Assembly (NCBI GenBank): GCA_041694275.1
Contig: JASMTQ010000040.1
Span: 1 to 17,873, forward strand
Length of the DNA: 17,873 bases
Reading direction: 5' to 3'
From: M55B118 sp041694275
GTDB taxonomy: Bacteria > Bacillota_I > Bacilli_A > Izemoplasmatales > Izemoplasmataceae
Part shown: in pieces, positions 5,245-11,859 of the stretch
Position numbering within the stretch: position 1 is the stretch's first letter
Layout: each line of letters opens with the position of its first letter
Position numbers and translations under genes: made by a program
Notes under the pieces: model-generated
Told to the model about the DNA's origin: nothing
The model's input: the letters and a program-made list of their open reading frames with translations, nothing else
The model's database searches: none

Positions 5245-5787
5245 ATGAAAAAAATTATGGTCATCTTTTATATTCTGCTTGTCTTTGTCATTTTGAACAC
5301 CATCATGATGACACTTTATTTTACTGACAATGAATACACCTATAGGCTATTCTCTCATTCTTACATTGAGGCGATTCTTCCTGAACAACCCACCAATCAA
5401 TCATTGGTTACCGGAATCGTGCGTATCAAGGAACCAGCTTTTGAAACACTTGAAAGCGGCGAGTACGTTGTCACGTACGACGAGGATGAGCGTCTTCTTT
5501 CAACGGGCGGTGCATTCGCACTTGTAAGTGAAGTCCTTGTAAACAATCAGTCAGACGAGACCCTCACCATCACCTATGATGATGTGGTGTCGATTACACT
5601 GCCCTACGAGGAAGTCATAGGAGAATACCAAAGAGACGCTGGAATTGTTGGAACCTATTATTACACAAACCTGTTTTTCACTGGCTATGCATTTCTCATG
5701 ATTAGTCATATCATTTTGATTGCAGGCTATTATTTTGTATTCATCTATGGAAATCCCGACCGCTTTTTCAAAAAGAGTGGGGCATAG
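5245..5787 (+). CDS. Signal-peptidase-like membrane protein lacking the catalytic dyad
   Basis: A 180-residue protein with a membrane helix at about 3-26, an extracytoplasmic domain and a second helix at about 145-168. ATG 5245 is used because AAGGGGG lies 8 bases upstream; an in-frame GTG at 5236 overlaps that site. The architecture copies the SipW product just upstream, with local matches in the same order. FETLESGEYVVTY aligns with TETLEEGDIITF, and EEVIGEYQRDAGIVG aligns with EDVLGEYLFTVPNIG. Where SipW has TQSMEP this protein has AILPEQPTNQS, and the THY histidine segment is replaced by LTITYDD, so the Ser/His dyad appears lost. It is probably a diverged, catalytically inactive paralogue, perhaps an assembly factor or regulator of the peptidase. 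Homology is inferred from these short matches and topology, so an unrelated accessory protein remains possible. It is the last gene of the operon. Confidence 0.78.
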   Translation: MKKIMVIFYILLVFVILNTIMMTLYFTDNEYTYRLFSHSYIEAILPEQPTNQSLVTGIVRIKEPAFETLESGEYVVTYDEDERLLSTGGAFALVSEVLVNNQSDETLTITYDDVVSITLPYEEVIGEYQRDAGIVGTYYYTNLFFTGYAFLMISHIILIAGYYFVFIYGNPDRFFKKSGA

Positions 5788-5807
5788 ATTGGAATGAATC
5801 CATGAGT

Positions 5808-5838
5808 CCCTTCGCCTTGGCGGCGAAGGGCTTTTTTT
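5808..5838 (+). terminator. Terminator of the fibre/SipW operon
   Basis: CCCUUCGCC (5808-5816) pairs perfectly with GGCGAAGGG (5822-5830), followed by C and seven U. Confidence 0.92.
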
Positions 5839-5858
5839 ACGTATTATGGCTATTCATC

Positions 5859-5887
5859 TTTAAACCGAATGGTTTTTTTGGTATACT
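5859..5887 (+). promoter_or_regulatory. Promoter of the MFS transporter gene
   Basis: TTTAAA (5859-5864), 17-bp spacer, TATACT (5882-5887). The leader would be only about 20 nt, carrying the AAGGAG ribosome binding site. Confidence 0.6.
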
Positions 5888-5912
5888 CGCTTTCGTGTGA
5901 AGGAGTGGAAAC

Positions 5913-7184
5913 ATGAAAGATGCCGCAATCAAATTGAACCACAAAGTATATTACGGATGGGTCATCGTGCTTGTCAGTGCGCTTGGCGTATTCTTCTCAG
6001 CCCCAGGACAGACCTATTCCATCAGCGTGTTTATCGATGCGTATGGTGAATCGTTCGACTACTCCAGTACCCTGATATCTTCTGGGTATTCAGTCGCAAC
6101 CGTCATCAGTGGAATGCTTATCGTATTTATGGGACGCTTCACTGACAAGTTCGGTCAGCGCGTGATGATGGTAGTTGTTGGAATATTGCTGGCGATTACG
6201 ACGTTTTTCAACAGTTTCATCGCAAACATCGGGATGATGTTCGTGGGGTTTTTCCTCTTAAGATATTTCGGGCAGGGATCGATGACGCTTATCCCTTCAA
6301 GCCTGGTACCTCAGTGGTTTGACAAGTCCCGTGGCTTTGCGCTCAGCCTCATGCATCTGGGCGCGGTGCTTGCGACGCTTATGGTTCCAAGGTTCAATCT
6401 CTATTTGATTGAAACTCTGGGGTGGGAAAACGCGTGGCGTATGTGGGGCATCCTTCTGCTTGTCATATTCGTGCCACTCGCATGGATTTTCGTCATCGAC
6501 AAGCCTGAAGATATTGACATGACCGTGGAAAATGAACACCATGAAGACGAGGCCGCCGCCGAAGAGGCGCTCAGACGGATGGAAAGCGAGAGTTTCACAC
6601 TCAGTGAAGCCATCAAGACACCCCCTTTCTGGCTTGCGGGACTCATCAGCATGATTGCGCCGATGTTCACAACGGGCGTGACATTTCACTTCTTTTCCAT
6701 AATGGAGATGCGAAGTGTTGAAAAGGAAAGCGCCGCTATCATCATCGGTCTCATCGCGCTTCCCGCGTTCATCATGCCCCTTATTGCGAGAAGTGTCGTA
6801 GACAGGCTTTCGTTCAAAGTCATCTTCACGATCATACAAACAGGCTTTTTGATTTCCATGGCCTGGCTTGCGTTTTTTGTGACAGGGTTTATAAGCGCTA
6901 CGGGGTTCATCCTTTTTTATGGAACGGCGTTCGCCCTTCAAAGCGTATCGATGAATACACTCTGGCCCTCGTTTTTCGGCCGCAAGCATCTTGGGTCCAT
7001 TCGTGGAGCGGGCACGATTTTCATGGTCATAGGAAGTGCGCTTGGCGCCCTTCCATTCGGAGTCTCCAAGGATGTGACCGGGGATTACAACGCCGCGATT
7101 TTCATCATGATGGGCATGAGTTTCATCGCCCTTTTGATGGCCAGTGTATTAAAGCATCCAAGGAAACCTGAAAATGTTATATGA
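5913..7184 (+). CDS. Major facilitator superfamily transporter
   Basis: A 423-residue inner-membrane secondary transporter with about 12 hydrophobic segments in two halves. These are separated by a charged loop at about residues 205-230 (EDIDMTVENEHHEDEAAAEEALRRMES). The loop between TM2 and TM3 has GRFTDKFGQR, the MFS motif A. The opening YYGWVIVLVSALGVFFSAPGQTYSISVFID resembles the oxalate/formate antiporter-like (OFA) and monocarboxylate branch. Length and topology are typical and the gene looks intact. The substrate cannot be read from the sequence. It is a single-gene unit with its own promoter, and it shares a bidirectional terminator with the convergent gene at 7231-7566. It has no obvious link to the fibre operon. 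Confidence 0.9.
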   Translation: MKDAAIKLNHKVYYGWVIVLVSALGVFFSAPGQTYSISVFIDAYGESFDYSSTLISSGYSVATVISGMLIVFMGRFTDKFGQRVMMVVVGILLAITTFFNSFIANIGMMFVGFFLLRYFGQGSMTLIPSSLVPQWFDKSRGFALSLMHLGAVLATLMVPRFNLYLIETLGWENAWRMWGILLLVIFVPLAWIFVIDKPEDIDMTVENEHHEDEAAAEEALRRMESESFTLSEAIKTPPFWLAGLISMIAPMFTTGVTFHFFSIMEMRSVEKESAAIIIGLIALPAFIMPLIARSVVDRLSFKVIFTIIQTGFLISMAWLAFFVTGFISATGFILFYGTAFALQSVSMNTLWPSFFGRKHLGSIRGAGTIFMVIGSALGALPFGVSKDVTGDYNAAIFIMMGMSFIALLMASVLKHPRKPENVI

Positions 7185-7189
7185 GCATA

Positions 7190-7225
7190 AAAAAACGACT
7201 GCCTATTTTTTTGCAGTCGTTTTTT
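7190..7225. terminator. Bidirectional terminator between convergent genes
   Basis: ACGACTGC pairs with GCAGTCGT, with an A tract before and a T tract after. It can end both the plus-strand MFS gene and the minus-strand operon. Confidence 0.9.
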
Positions 7226-7230
7226 AATGG

Positions 7231-7566
7231 TCAAAGAGTGGTTTTCGTATCATAAAGATATAAAACATACCCAATCACAAGGCCGTAGATGATACCTGCG
7301 AAAAATCCAATGAAGTCTTCGAACCCTGTGGTGAGATAAAAGGCGAAAGAGATGGCGAATCCAGTGAGACCGCCTCTTATAAGCGCGGCATTGAGACGTT
7401 TTAGAGGGAACGCAAGTCCAAGCGCGAGACCAATGATTACGCGGTTGTACCAAAAAGCGGCGAGATAGGATGTTTCAAGGGTTGCTTCACTTCTGAGGAG
7501 GGCACCTACGATGCATATGACGCCAAGGAGGGCGCCGAGTAAAATGCCGATTATCAAACGCTTCAT
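7231..7566 (-). CDS. Small integral membrane protein of unknown function
   Basis: A 111-residue protein with about four hydrophobic segments: an N-terminal one at about 4-25, two in the middle, and one ending in GIIYGLVIGYVLYLY. I do not recognise a named family. The start ATG lies one base after the TGA of the GGDEF/HD-GYP gene. Its ribosome binding site (GGAGGTGA) is inside that gene's last codons, so the two are very likely translationally coupled in one operon. The IS insertion upstream may therefore also reduce its expression. A functional link to the sensor enzyme is suggested only by this coupling. Confidence 0.8.
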   Translation of the reverse strand: MKRLIIGILLGALLGVICIVGALLRSEATLETSYLAAFWYNRVIIGLALGLAFPLKRLNAALIRGGLTGFAISFAFYLTTGFEDFIGFFAGIIYGLVIGYVLYLYDTKTTL

Positions 7567-7567
7567 G

Positions 7568-9022
7568 TCAAGTCACCTCCATGAACGGCTTTTTATTGAT
7601 GATATCACTGTATACGTGTTTTTCAAAGAGTTCCACCAGCATCGGATCAAACTGCGTGCCGGCGTTACTTTTAAGTTCCTGAAGGGCTTCTTCCATAGTC
7701 ATGGCTTCCTTGTAGGGTCTTTTGGATGTCATGGTTTCAAAGGCGTCCGCGATGCAAATGATGCGGGCAAAAAGCGGGATTCTGTCGCCTTTTAGTCCCT
7801 TTGGGTACCCTTTACCATCATAGCGCTCATGGTGATAAAGCGCGTGTTCCGCGAAATCGGAATATTCATCGGCGGCTCTTAGAATCTGATAGCCCGTTTC
7901 AGTGTGGGTCTTTATAATGGCGAATTCGTCCCTGGTAAGTCTGCCTGGTTTGTGTATGATGGCATCCGGGATGGAGATCTTTCCGATATCATGAAAGGTG
8001 CCTGACATTTCCAGTTCTCTCAGTTCGTCTTCGCTCAGTCTCAGATGCGTTCCGATTTCACGGGCGAGCCTTCCGACTTTGATTGAATGGATGCGTTCCT
8101 GTTCGTACTTTTGCGTCAAGGTTTCAAGGATTGCATGAATGGTGTGGTTCCTGGCACTTACGCCGAGGGTGAGTTTTTGTTTGTACATCATGTCTTCGCT
8201 TTCCTTGAGGACTTCGCTTATTGACGTGTCTTTTCCCATCTTCATCGCATACCCGATGGCCAGAGAAAGCGTGACGTTTTGTATGACGGTCTTTTCAATC
8301 GCTTCGTAGATGGCGGTCTTGACGTCCTCAAGGGTTTGATAACTGGTCTTTGGAAGTATGATGGTGAACTCGTCGCCACCGATTCTGGCGACCGGTCCTT
8401 TGGACCCTACGACGGTTTTAAGAACGTTTGATACTTTCACGAGCGCCTGGTCGCCTGTGTCATGACCATAGGCGTCGTTTAGAATCTTAAGACCGTTCAA
8501 GTCGATCATGAGGATGCCAAGAGGATAGTACTCCTTGCGATCAAGCCGCGCGAGTTCTTCTGCGAAGTAGCGTCTGTTGTATAACCCTGTAAGGTAGTCG
8601 TGAAGACTCAGGTATTCGACTTCTCTTTGTTTTCTAAGCTGGTCTGTGACATCGCGGAAAACGAGCACGACGCCGTTTATTTTACCGTGTTTATCCCGGA
8701 TGGGTGCGGCGCTATCTTGTACGATGTATTCTTCACCGGTTTTGGACATCAGAAGCGTGCCGTCTTCAAGAGACGTCGCCTCCCCTGTTTCAAGCACAGT
8801 GTCCACAGGGCTTTGAAGTCTTATTTTCGAATCGACGTTCACAATGTTGAAAATATCGTTGAAAGGCTTTCCTACACTTTCTTCGCGGGTAAAGCCCGTC
8901 AGCTCTTCGGCCACGGTGTTAAACGCGGTGATTGTGCCTTTTGCGTCAGTTGAAATGACGCCGTCACCGATTGCCATGAGCGTCGCTTCCGCGCGCTCCT
9001 TTTGAAAATAGAGCTCTTTTTC
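7568..9022 (-). pseudogene. 3' part of IS-split c-di-GMP enzyme: PAS-GGDEF-HD-GYP
   Basis: C-terminal 484 residues of a gene split by the IS element at 9023-10741. Counting from the internal ATG at 8977, a PAS domain fills about 1-115. A GGDEF diguanylate cyclase domain follows at about 125-270, with an intact RIGGDEF signature at 198-204. No RxxD inhibitory site is visible five residues upstream. An HD-GYP phosphodiesterase domain covers about 290-460, with FHDIGK (HD at 329-330) and HHERYDGKGYP. Both catalytic motifs look intact. The original protein could make and degrade c-di-GMP, the ligand of the riboswitches at 1957-2878. The fragment lacks its natural start. Translation could begin at 8977, where GGAAG gives a weak ribosome binding site, if a promoter in the IS end drives it. 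Its stop overlaps the start region of the next gene. Confidence 0.9.
9015..9022 (+). repeat. Left target site duplication of the IS element
   Basis: TCTTTTTC, identical to 10742-10749, directly abutting the IS terminal inverted repeat. Confidence 0.88.
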
Positions 9023-9038
9023 GAAGCCACTGAAAAAG

Positions 9039-9061
9039 TCTATGAGAAATCATAGGCTTTT
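9039..9061. terminator. Terminator hairpin at the IS left end
   Basis: UCUAUGA/UCAUAGG-type stem capped by GAAA with a T tract on the plus-strand side and an A/T tract on the other, so it can act in both directions. It would block read-through into the transposase gene. Confidence 0.7.
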
Positions 9062-9149
9062 TTATGTGGAATGATCAATCCTAAGAAAATTGTGGAAAAC
9101 TAATTGAGAATATGGCTTTGTTATGCTGTTAATGGCACTTGATATATAG

Positions 9150-9155
9150 TATAAT
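9150..9155 (+). promoter_or_regulatory. Transposase promoter -10
   Basis: A perfect TATAAT about 20 bases before the transposase start codon. The -35 region is poor (TGTTAA at 17 bp), consistent with a weak IS promoter. Confidence 0.5.
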
Positions 9156-9174
9156 AGAGACGAGGTGTGATACT

Positions 9175-10638
9175 ATGTTGAAGCGACAAACGGAACTTAA
9201 ATTGAGTGCATATTCTGAGCTATACAATCTAATCGTTCCTAAAGACAACTTTTTAAGAAGGATGTTGGCGTTAGTTGAATTTGACTTCATCTACGATGAG
9301 CTAAAAGACAAATATAGTGAGTCCATGGGTCGAAGTGCGGTGGATCCCATTATGATGTTCAAGTATCTATTATTGAAACAGATATATCCGAGTTCGGACG
9401 TCGATTTAGTCAACCGAGCGAAAGTGGATATGTCATTCAAGTATTTTCTGGGGTTGGCCCCAGAAGATTCCGTTATCGAATCCTCCACACTAACAAAGTT
9501 TCGTCGTGAGCGGTTGAAAGATTCCAATCTTTTAGACATGTTAATCGCGAAAACGGTCATGATTGCCAAAGACAAAGGACTCTTGAGAAATAAAACGATT
9601 ATCGTCGATTCTACACATACAGGTGCCCGTTTCAACCAAAAATCTCCTCGACAGGTTTTACAGGAGAAAACCAAGAACCTTCGCAAAAAAATCTACAAAC
9701 TTGATGAAGGGTTCAAAGACAAGATGCCTGAGAAACCCAGCAATGGGATGTTAGAAGATGAAATAGAATATACAAAAAAGTTGTGCACTACCATAAAGAA
9801 AGTGGAAGAGTTCATCGCATACCCTCACATCCAAGAAGACCTCAATTATCTGGATGAAATCGTCGATGACCATCTACATGATTTGAAATTATCTAAGGAT
9901 GAAGATGCGAAAACAGGCCACAAGACGGCCGATACAGCCTTCTTCGGTTACAAGACGCACATCGCGATAAGTGAAGAAAGAATCATCACCAGCGCCATCG
10001 TAACATCAGGTGAAAAACATGATGGGAAGCTACTAAAACCATTAATCGAAAAAACCAAAGAAGCCGGAATGGACGTCGATGAAGTCATCGGTGACGGTGC
10101 TTATTCCGAAGCTGAAAACATTGAAATGGCATCTAGTGAAGACATCAAGCTCATCGCCAAGCTGAGCAGAACAGTATCCAAAGGAAACAAACGCAAAGTC
10201 GAAGGCTTTTTCTTCAATAAAGACGCAGGCTTGATGGTCTGTCCTGAAGGGCATATGGCAATTACAAAAGTAAACAGACGACCCAAAAAGCATAAGGTTG
10301 ATGGAAAAGGAACTGTAGAAACGTACTTCTTTGACATAGAAAAATGCAAGATCTGTCCAATTAGAAACAAGTGTTATAAAGAAGGTTCTAAGACCAAATC
10401 ATATTCCGTATCCATAAAATCAAAGACCCATCAAGATCATATGGACTTTCAAAATACGGAATACTTTAAATCGCGATCGAAAGAGCGATACAAAATTGAA
10501 GCCAAAAATGGTGAAATGAAACATCGTCATGGGTATTCAACAGCCCAATCCCATGACCTTTTTGGCATGAACCTGCAGTCAGCGACTGCGATATTCGTCG
10601 TCAATATGAAACGAATCATGAAAGAACTAACACAGTAA
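9175..10638 (+). CDS. IS1182-family DDE transposase
   Basis: A 487-residue transposase, full length for the family. The start ATG at 9175 follows GAGGTGTGA; an upstream in-frame TTG at 9139 is before the -10 and is rejected. The N-terminal DUF772-type domain spans about 35-130 (SAVDPIMMFKYLLLKQIY... STLTKFRRERL). The DDE catalytic residues are visible: Asp145 in TIIVDSTHTG, a second Asp in VIGDGAYSEAENIE, and the Glu in KIEAKNGEMKHRHGYS. A cysteine cluster (CPEGH ... KCKICPIRNKCY) precedes the final catalytic segment, as in IS1182 relatives. No frameshift or stop is present, so the enzyme may be active. It points opposite to the interrupted gene. Confidence 0.95.
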   Translation: MLKRQTELKLSAYSELYNLIVPKDNFLRRMLALVEFDFIYDELKDKYSESMGRSAVDPIMMFKYLLLKQIYPSSDVDLVNRAKVDMSFKYFLGLAPEDSVIESSTLTKFRRERLKDSNLLDMLIAKTVMIAKDKGLLRNKTIIVDSTHTGARFNQKSPRQVLQEKTKNLRKKIYKLDEGFKDKMPEKPSNGMLEDEIEYTKKLCTTIKKVEEFIAYPHIQEDLNYLDEIVDDHLHDLKLSKDEDAKTGHKTADTAFFGYKTHIAISEERIITSAIVTSGEKHDGKLLKPLIEKTKEAGMDVDEVIGDGAYSEAENIEMASSEDIKLIAKLSRTVSKGNKRKVEGFFFNKDAGLMVCPEGHMAITKVNRRPKKHKVDGKGTVETYFFDIEKCKICPIRNKCYKEGSKTKSYSVSIKSKTHQDHMDFQNTEYFKSRSKERYKIEAKNGEMKHRHGYSTAQSHDLFGMNLQSATAIFVVNMKRIMKELTQ

Positions 10639-10679
10639 CAGGGGATTTTTAACTGTTTTTTTAAATTTCATTCAAAAAA

Positions 10680-10715
10680 GGGACCGAAACCCCATTGGGT
10701 AATCGGTCCCTTTTT
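10680..10715. terminator. Terminator at the IS right end
   Basis: GGGACCGA pairs with UCGGUCCC, with an A tract before and a T tract after, so it can work in both directions. It ends the transposase transcript and probably also transcription arriving from the interrupted minus-strand gene. Confidence 0.85.
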
Positions 10716-10722
10716 ATTCGAG

Positions 10723-11733
10723 CTAGTTTTTCAGTGGCTTCTCTTTTTCAAGTTCTTTTCTTCTTGTTACATCATTCGCAATGGACAGCACGGCCTTTTT
10801 ATCTTCAGAGAAGCTTCCTATATTTGAACTGTAAAAATCCCAGACAAGGGTTCTTTTATTTTTGGTTGTGACCCTGAACTCTCCTTCGTGCGAAGGTTCG
10901 TCCATATCGAAGATTGACACGATTGACTCTTTGACGGTCTCAAAATCCTGATTGGGATACACATTTTCAATCCACTTGTCGAGCGTGCCTATTTCCGGTT
11001 TGCTGTAGCCTGTTTTTTTAAGAAGACTCCTGCTTACAAGAACAATGTTGCCATTGTCTTCGTGTATCATGATAGGGATCGGGGCTTCTTCTATCGCCCG
11101 TTTGAACCGCTTGTGATAATCAAGATCCTGCATTTGCCTTTTCAAGGTGTCGTGGCGTCTGAAAATGAGCCATCCATACACCGTACCTATAAACGGGAAT
11201 ACGAGGAGGACAACCCATGCGGATTCTCGGATGATGTCCAGGCGAATCGACGCAGGAAGCGTCAGAAACAACAGAATCATCACAACATGCGTCACAAGGC
11301 CAAGACCGTAGAGAAGGAAAATACGCCTGATTTTTTTGTCCTTGCACTTTGCGTAAAAGAAATATCTGAATAGATATCCAATCACGAACGCCGCACCTGC
11401 AGTGAGAATGCCTGTTACTACGCCCTGCCCACCGATAAAAATCCGGATAATGGCGGAGGTGCCCATCACCATCAAACCCGGGATAAGCCCGAAAAAGAAC
11501 GTGGAAATGCTGATGAGGATGGTCCTTGTATCAATCACCACGCCAAGGTCGCTGTTCAAGGTGATGGTTGTAAACATGATGCCAACCATCACAAGAGAAA
11601 GCATGCTACCTACAAGTAGCTGGAAATACCCGCTTTTTTTGCTTTTATCAAATGGGATGAACGTATAAAGTATGCTCATTGCCAAAAGGAGTATGGCATT
11701 GTTCAAAATGTCGATAAGTGACAAATCATTCAT
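10723..11733 (-). pseudogene. 5' part of IS-split c-di-GMP enzyme: 5TM sensor and PAS
   Basis: N-terminal part of the interrupted gene. The ATG at 11733 follows GGAGGAG. Five to six membrane segments fill about residues 8-195 and carry the R-x-x-x-GG signature (SAIIRIFIGGQG) of the 5TMR-LYT (LytS/YhcK) sensor domain. A PAS domain follows at about 210-328 and ends VTRRKELEKE. At the IS boundary the frame continues into the inverted repeat, adds KPLKN and stops at 10725-10723. The truncated 336-residue product would be a membrane sensor with no output domain. In the intact arrangement the order was 5TM sensor, PAS, PAS, GGDEF, HD-GYP (812 residues). 5TMR-LYT domains are known in cell-wall and nitric-oxide-related sensors; the ligand here is unknown. 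Confidence 0.9.
10742..10749 (+). repeat. Right target site duplication of the IS element
   Basis: TCTTTTTC, identical to 9015-9022. Confidence 0.88.
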
Positions 11734-11764
11734 CGGTCTCCTCCAAAATACTTTGACATACTTA

Positions 11765-11793
11765 ATTATACCCCTAAATTGAACTCACTACAA
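11765..11793 (-). promoter_or_regulatory. Promoter of the split sensor gene
   Basis: On the minus strand TTGTAG (11793-11788), 17-bp spacer, TATAAT (11770-11765). The perfect -10 implies the gene was expressed before the insertion. Confidence 0.72.
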
Positions 11794-11812
11794 ATTTTTA
11801 TTGAGTGTTTTT

Positions 11813-11842
11813 AAAAAAGGCCATCCCAGGAAGGGCCTTTTC
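11813..11842 (-). terminator. Terminator of the helicase gene
   Basis: On the minus strand GAAAAGGCC pairs with GGCCTTTT and continues into a T tract, 18 bases after the helicase stop. Confidence 0.8.
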
Positions 11843-11859
11843 AAACAGTTGATTAACCA

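Larger units (their letters stand above)
9023..10741 (+). mobile_element. IS1182-family insertion sequence (1,719 bp)
   Basis: The ends are a perfect 15-bp inverted repeat, GAAGCCACTGAAAAA at 9023 and its reverse complement ending at 10741. They enclose one transposase gene. A hairpin terminator lies inside each end (9039-9061 and 10680-10715), shielding the transposase from outside transcription. The element is flanked by an exact 8-bp duplication. It interrupts the minus-strand sensor gene: (11733-10742+1)+(9014-7568+1)=2,439 bases, exactly 813 codons when the IS and one duplication are removed. Perfect repeats, perfect duplication and a restorable frame point to a recent insertion. Confidence 0.94.

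Noticed and set aside
6297..6989. Long minus-strand frame inside the MFS transporter gene
   Set aside because: It is the antisense shadow of a clear membrane protein, is rich in His/Arg/Lys, and has no recognisable domain.
9139..9174. Upstream TTG start of the transposase
   Set aside because: It precedes the TATAAT promoter element; ATG 9175 has a GAGGTG ribosome binding site.
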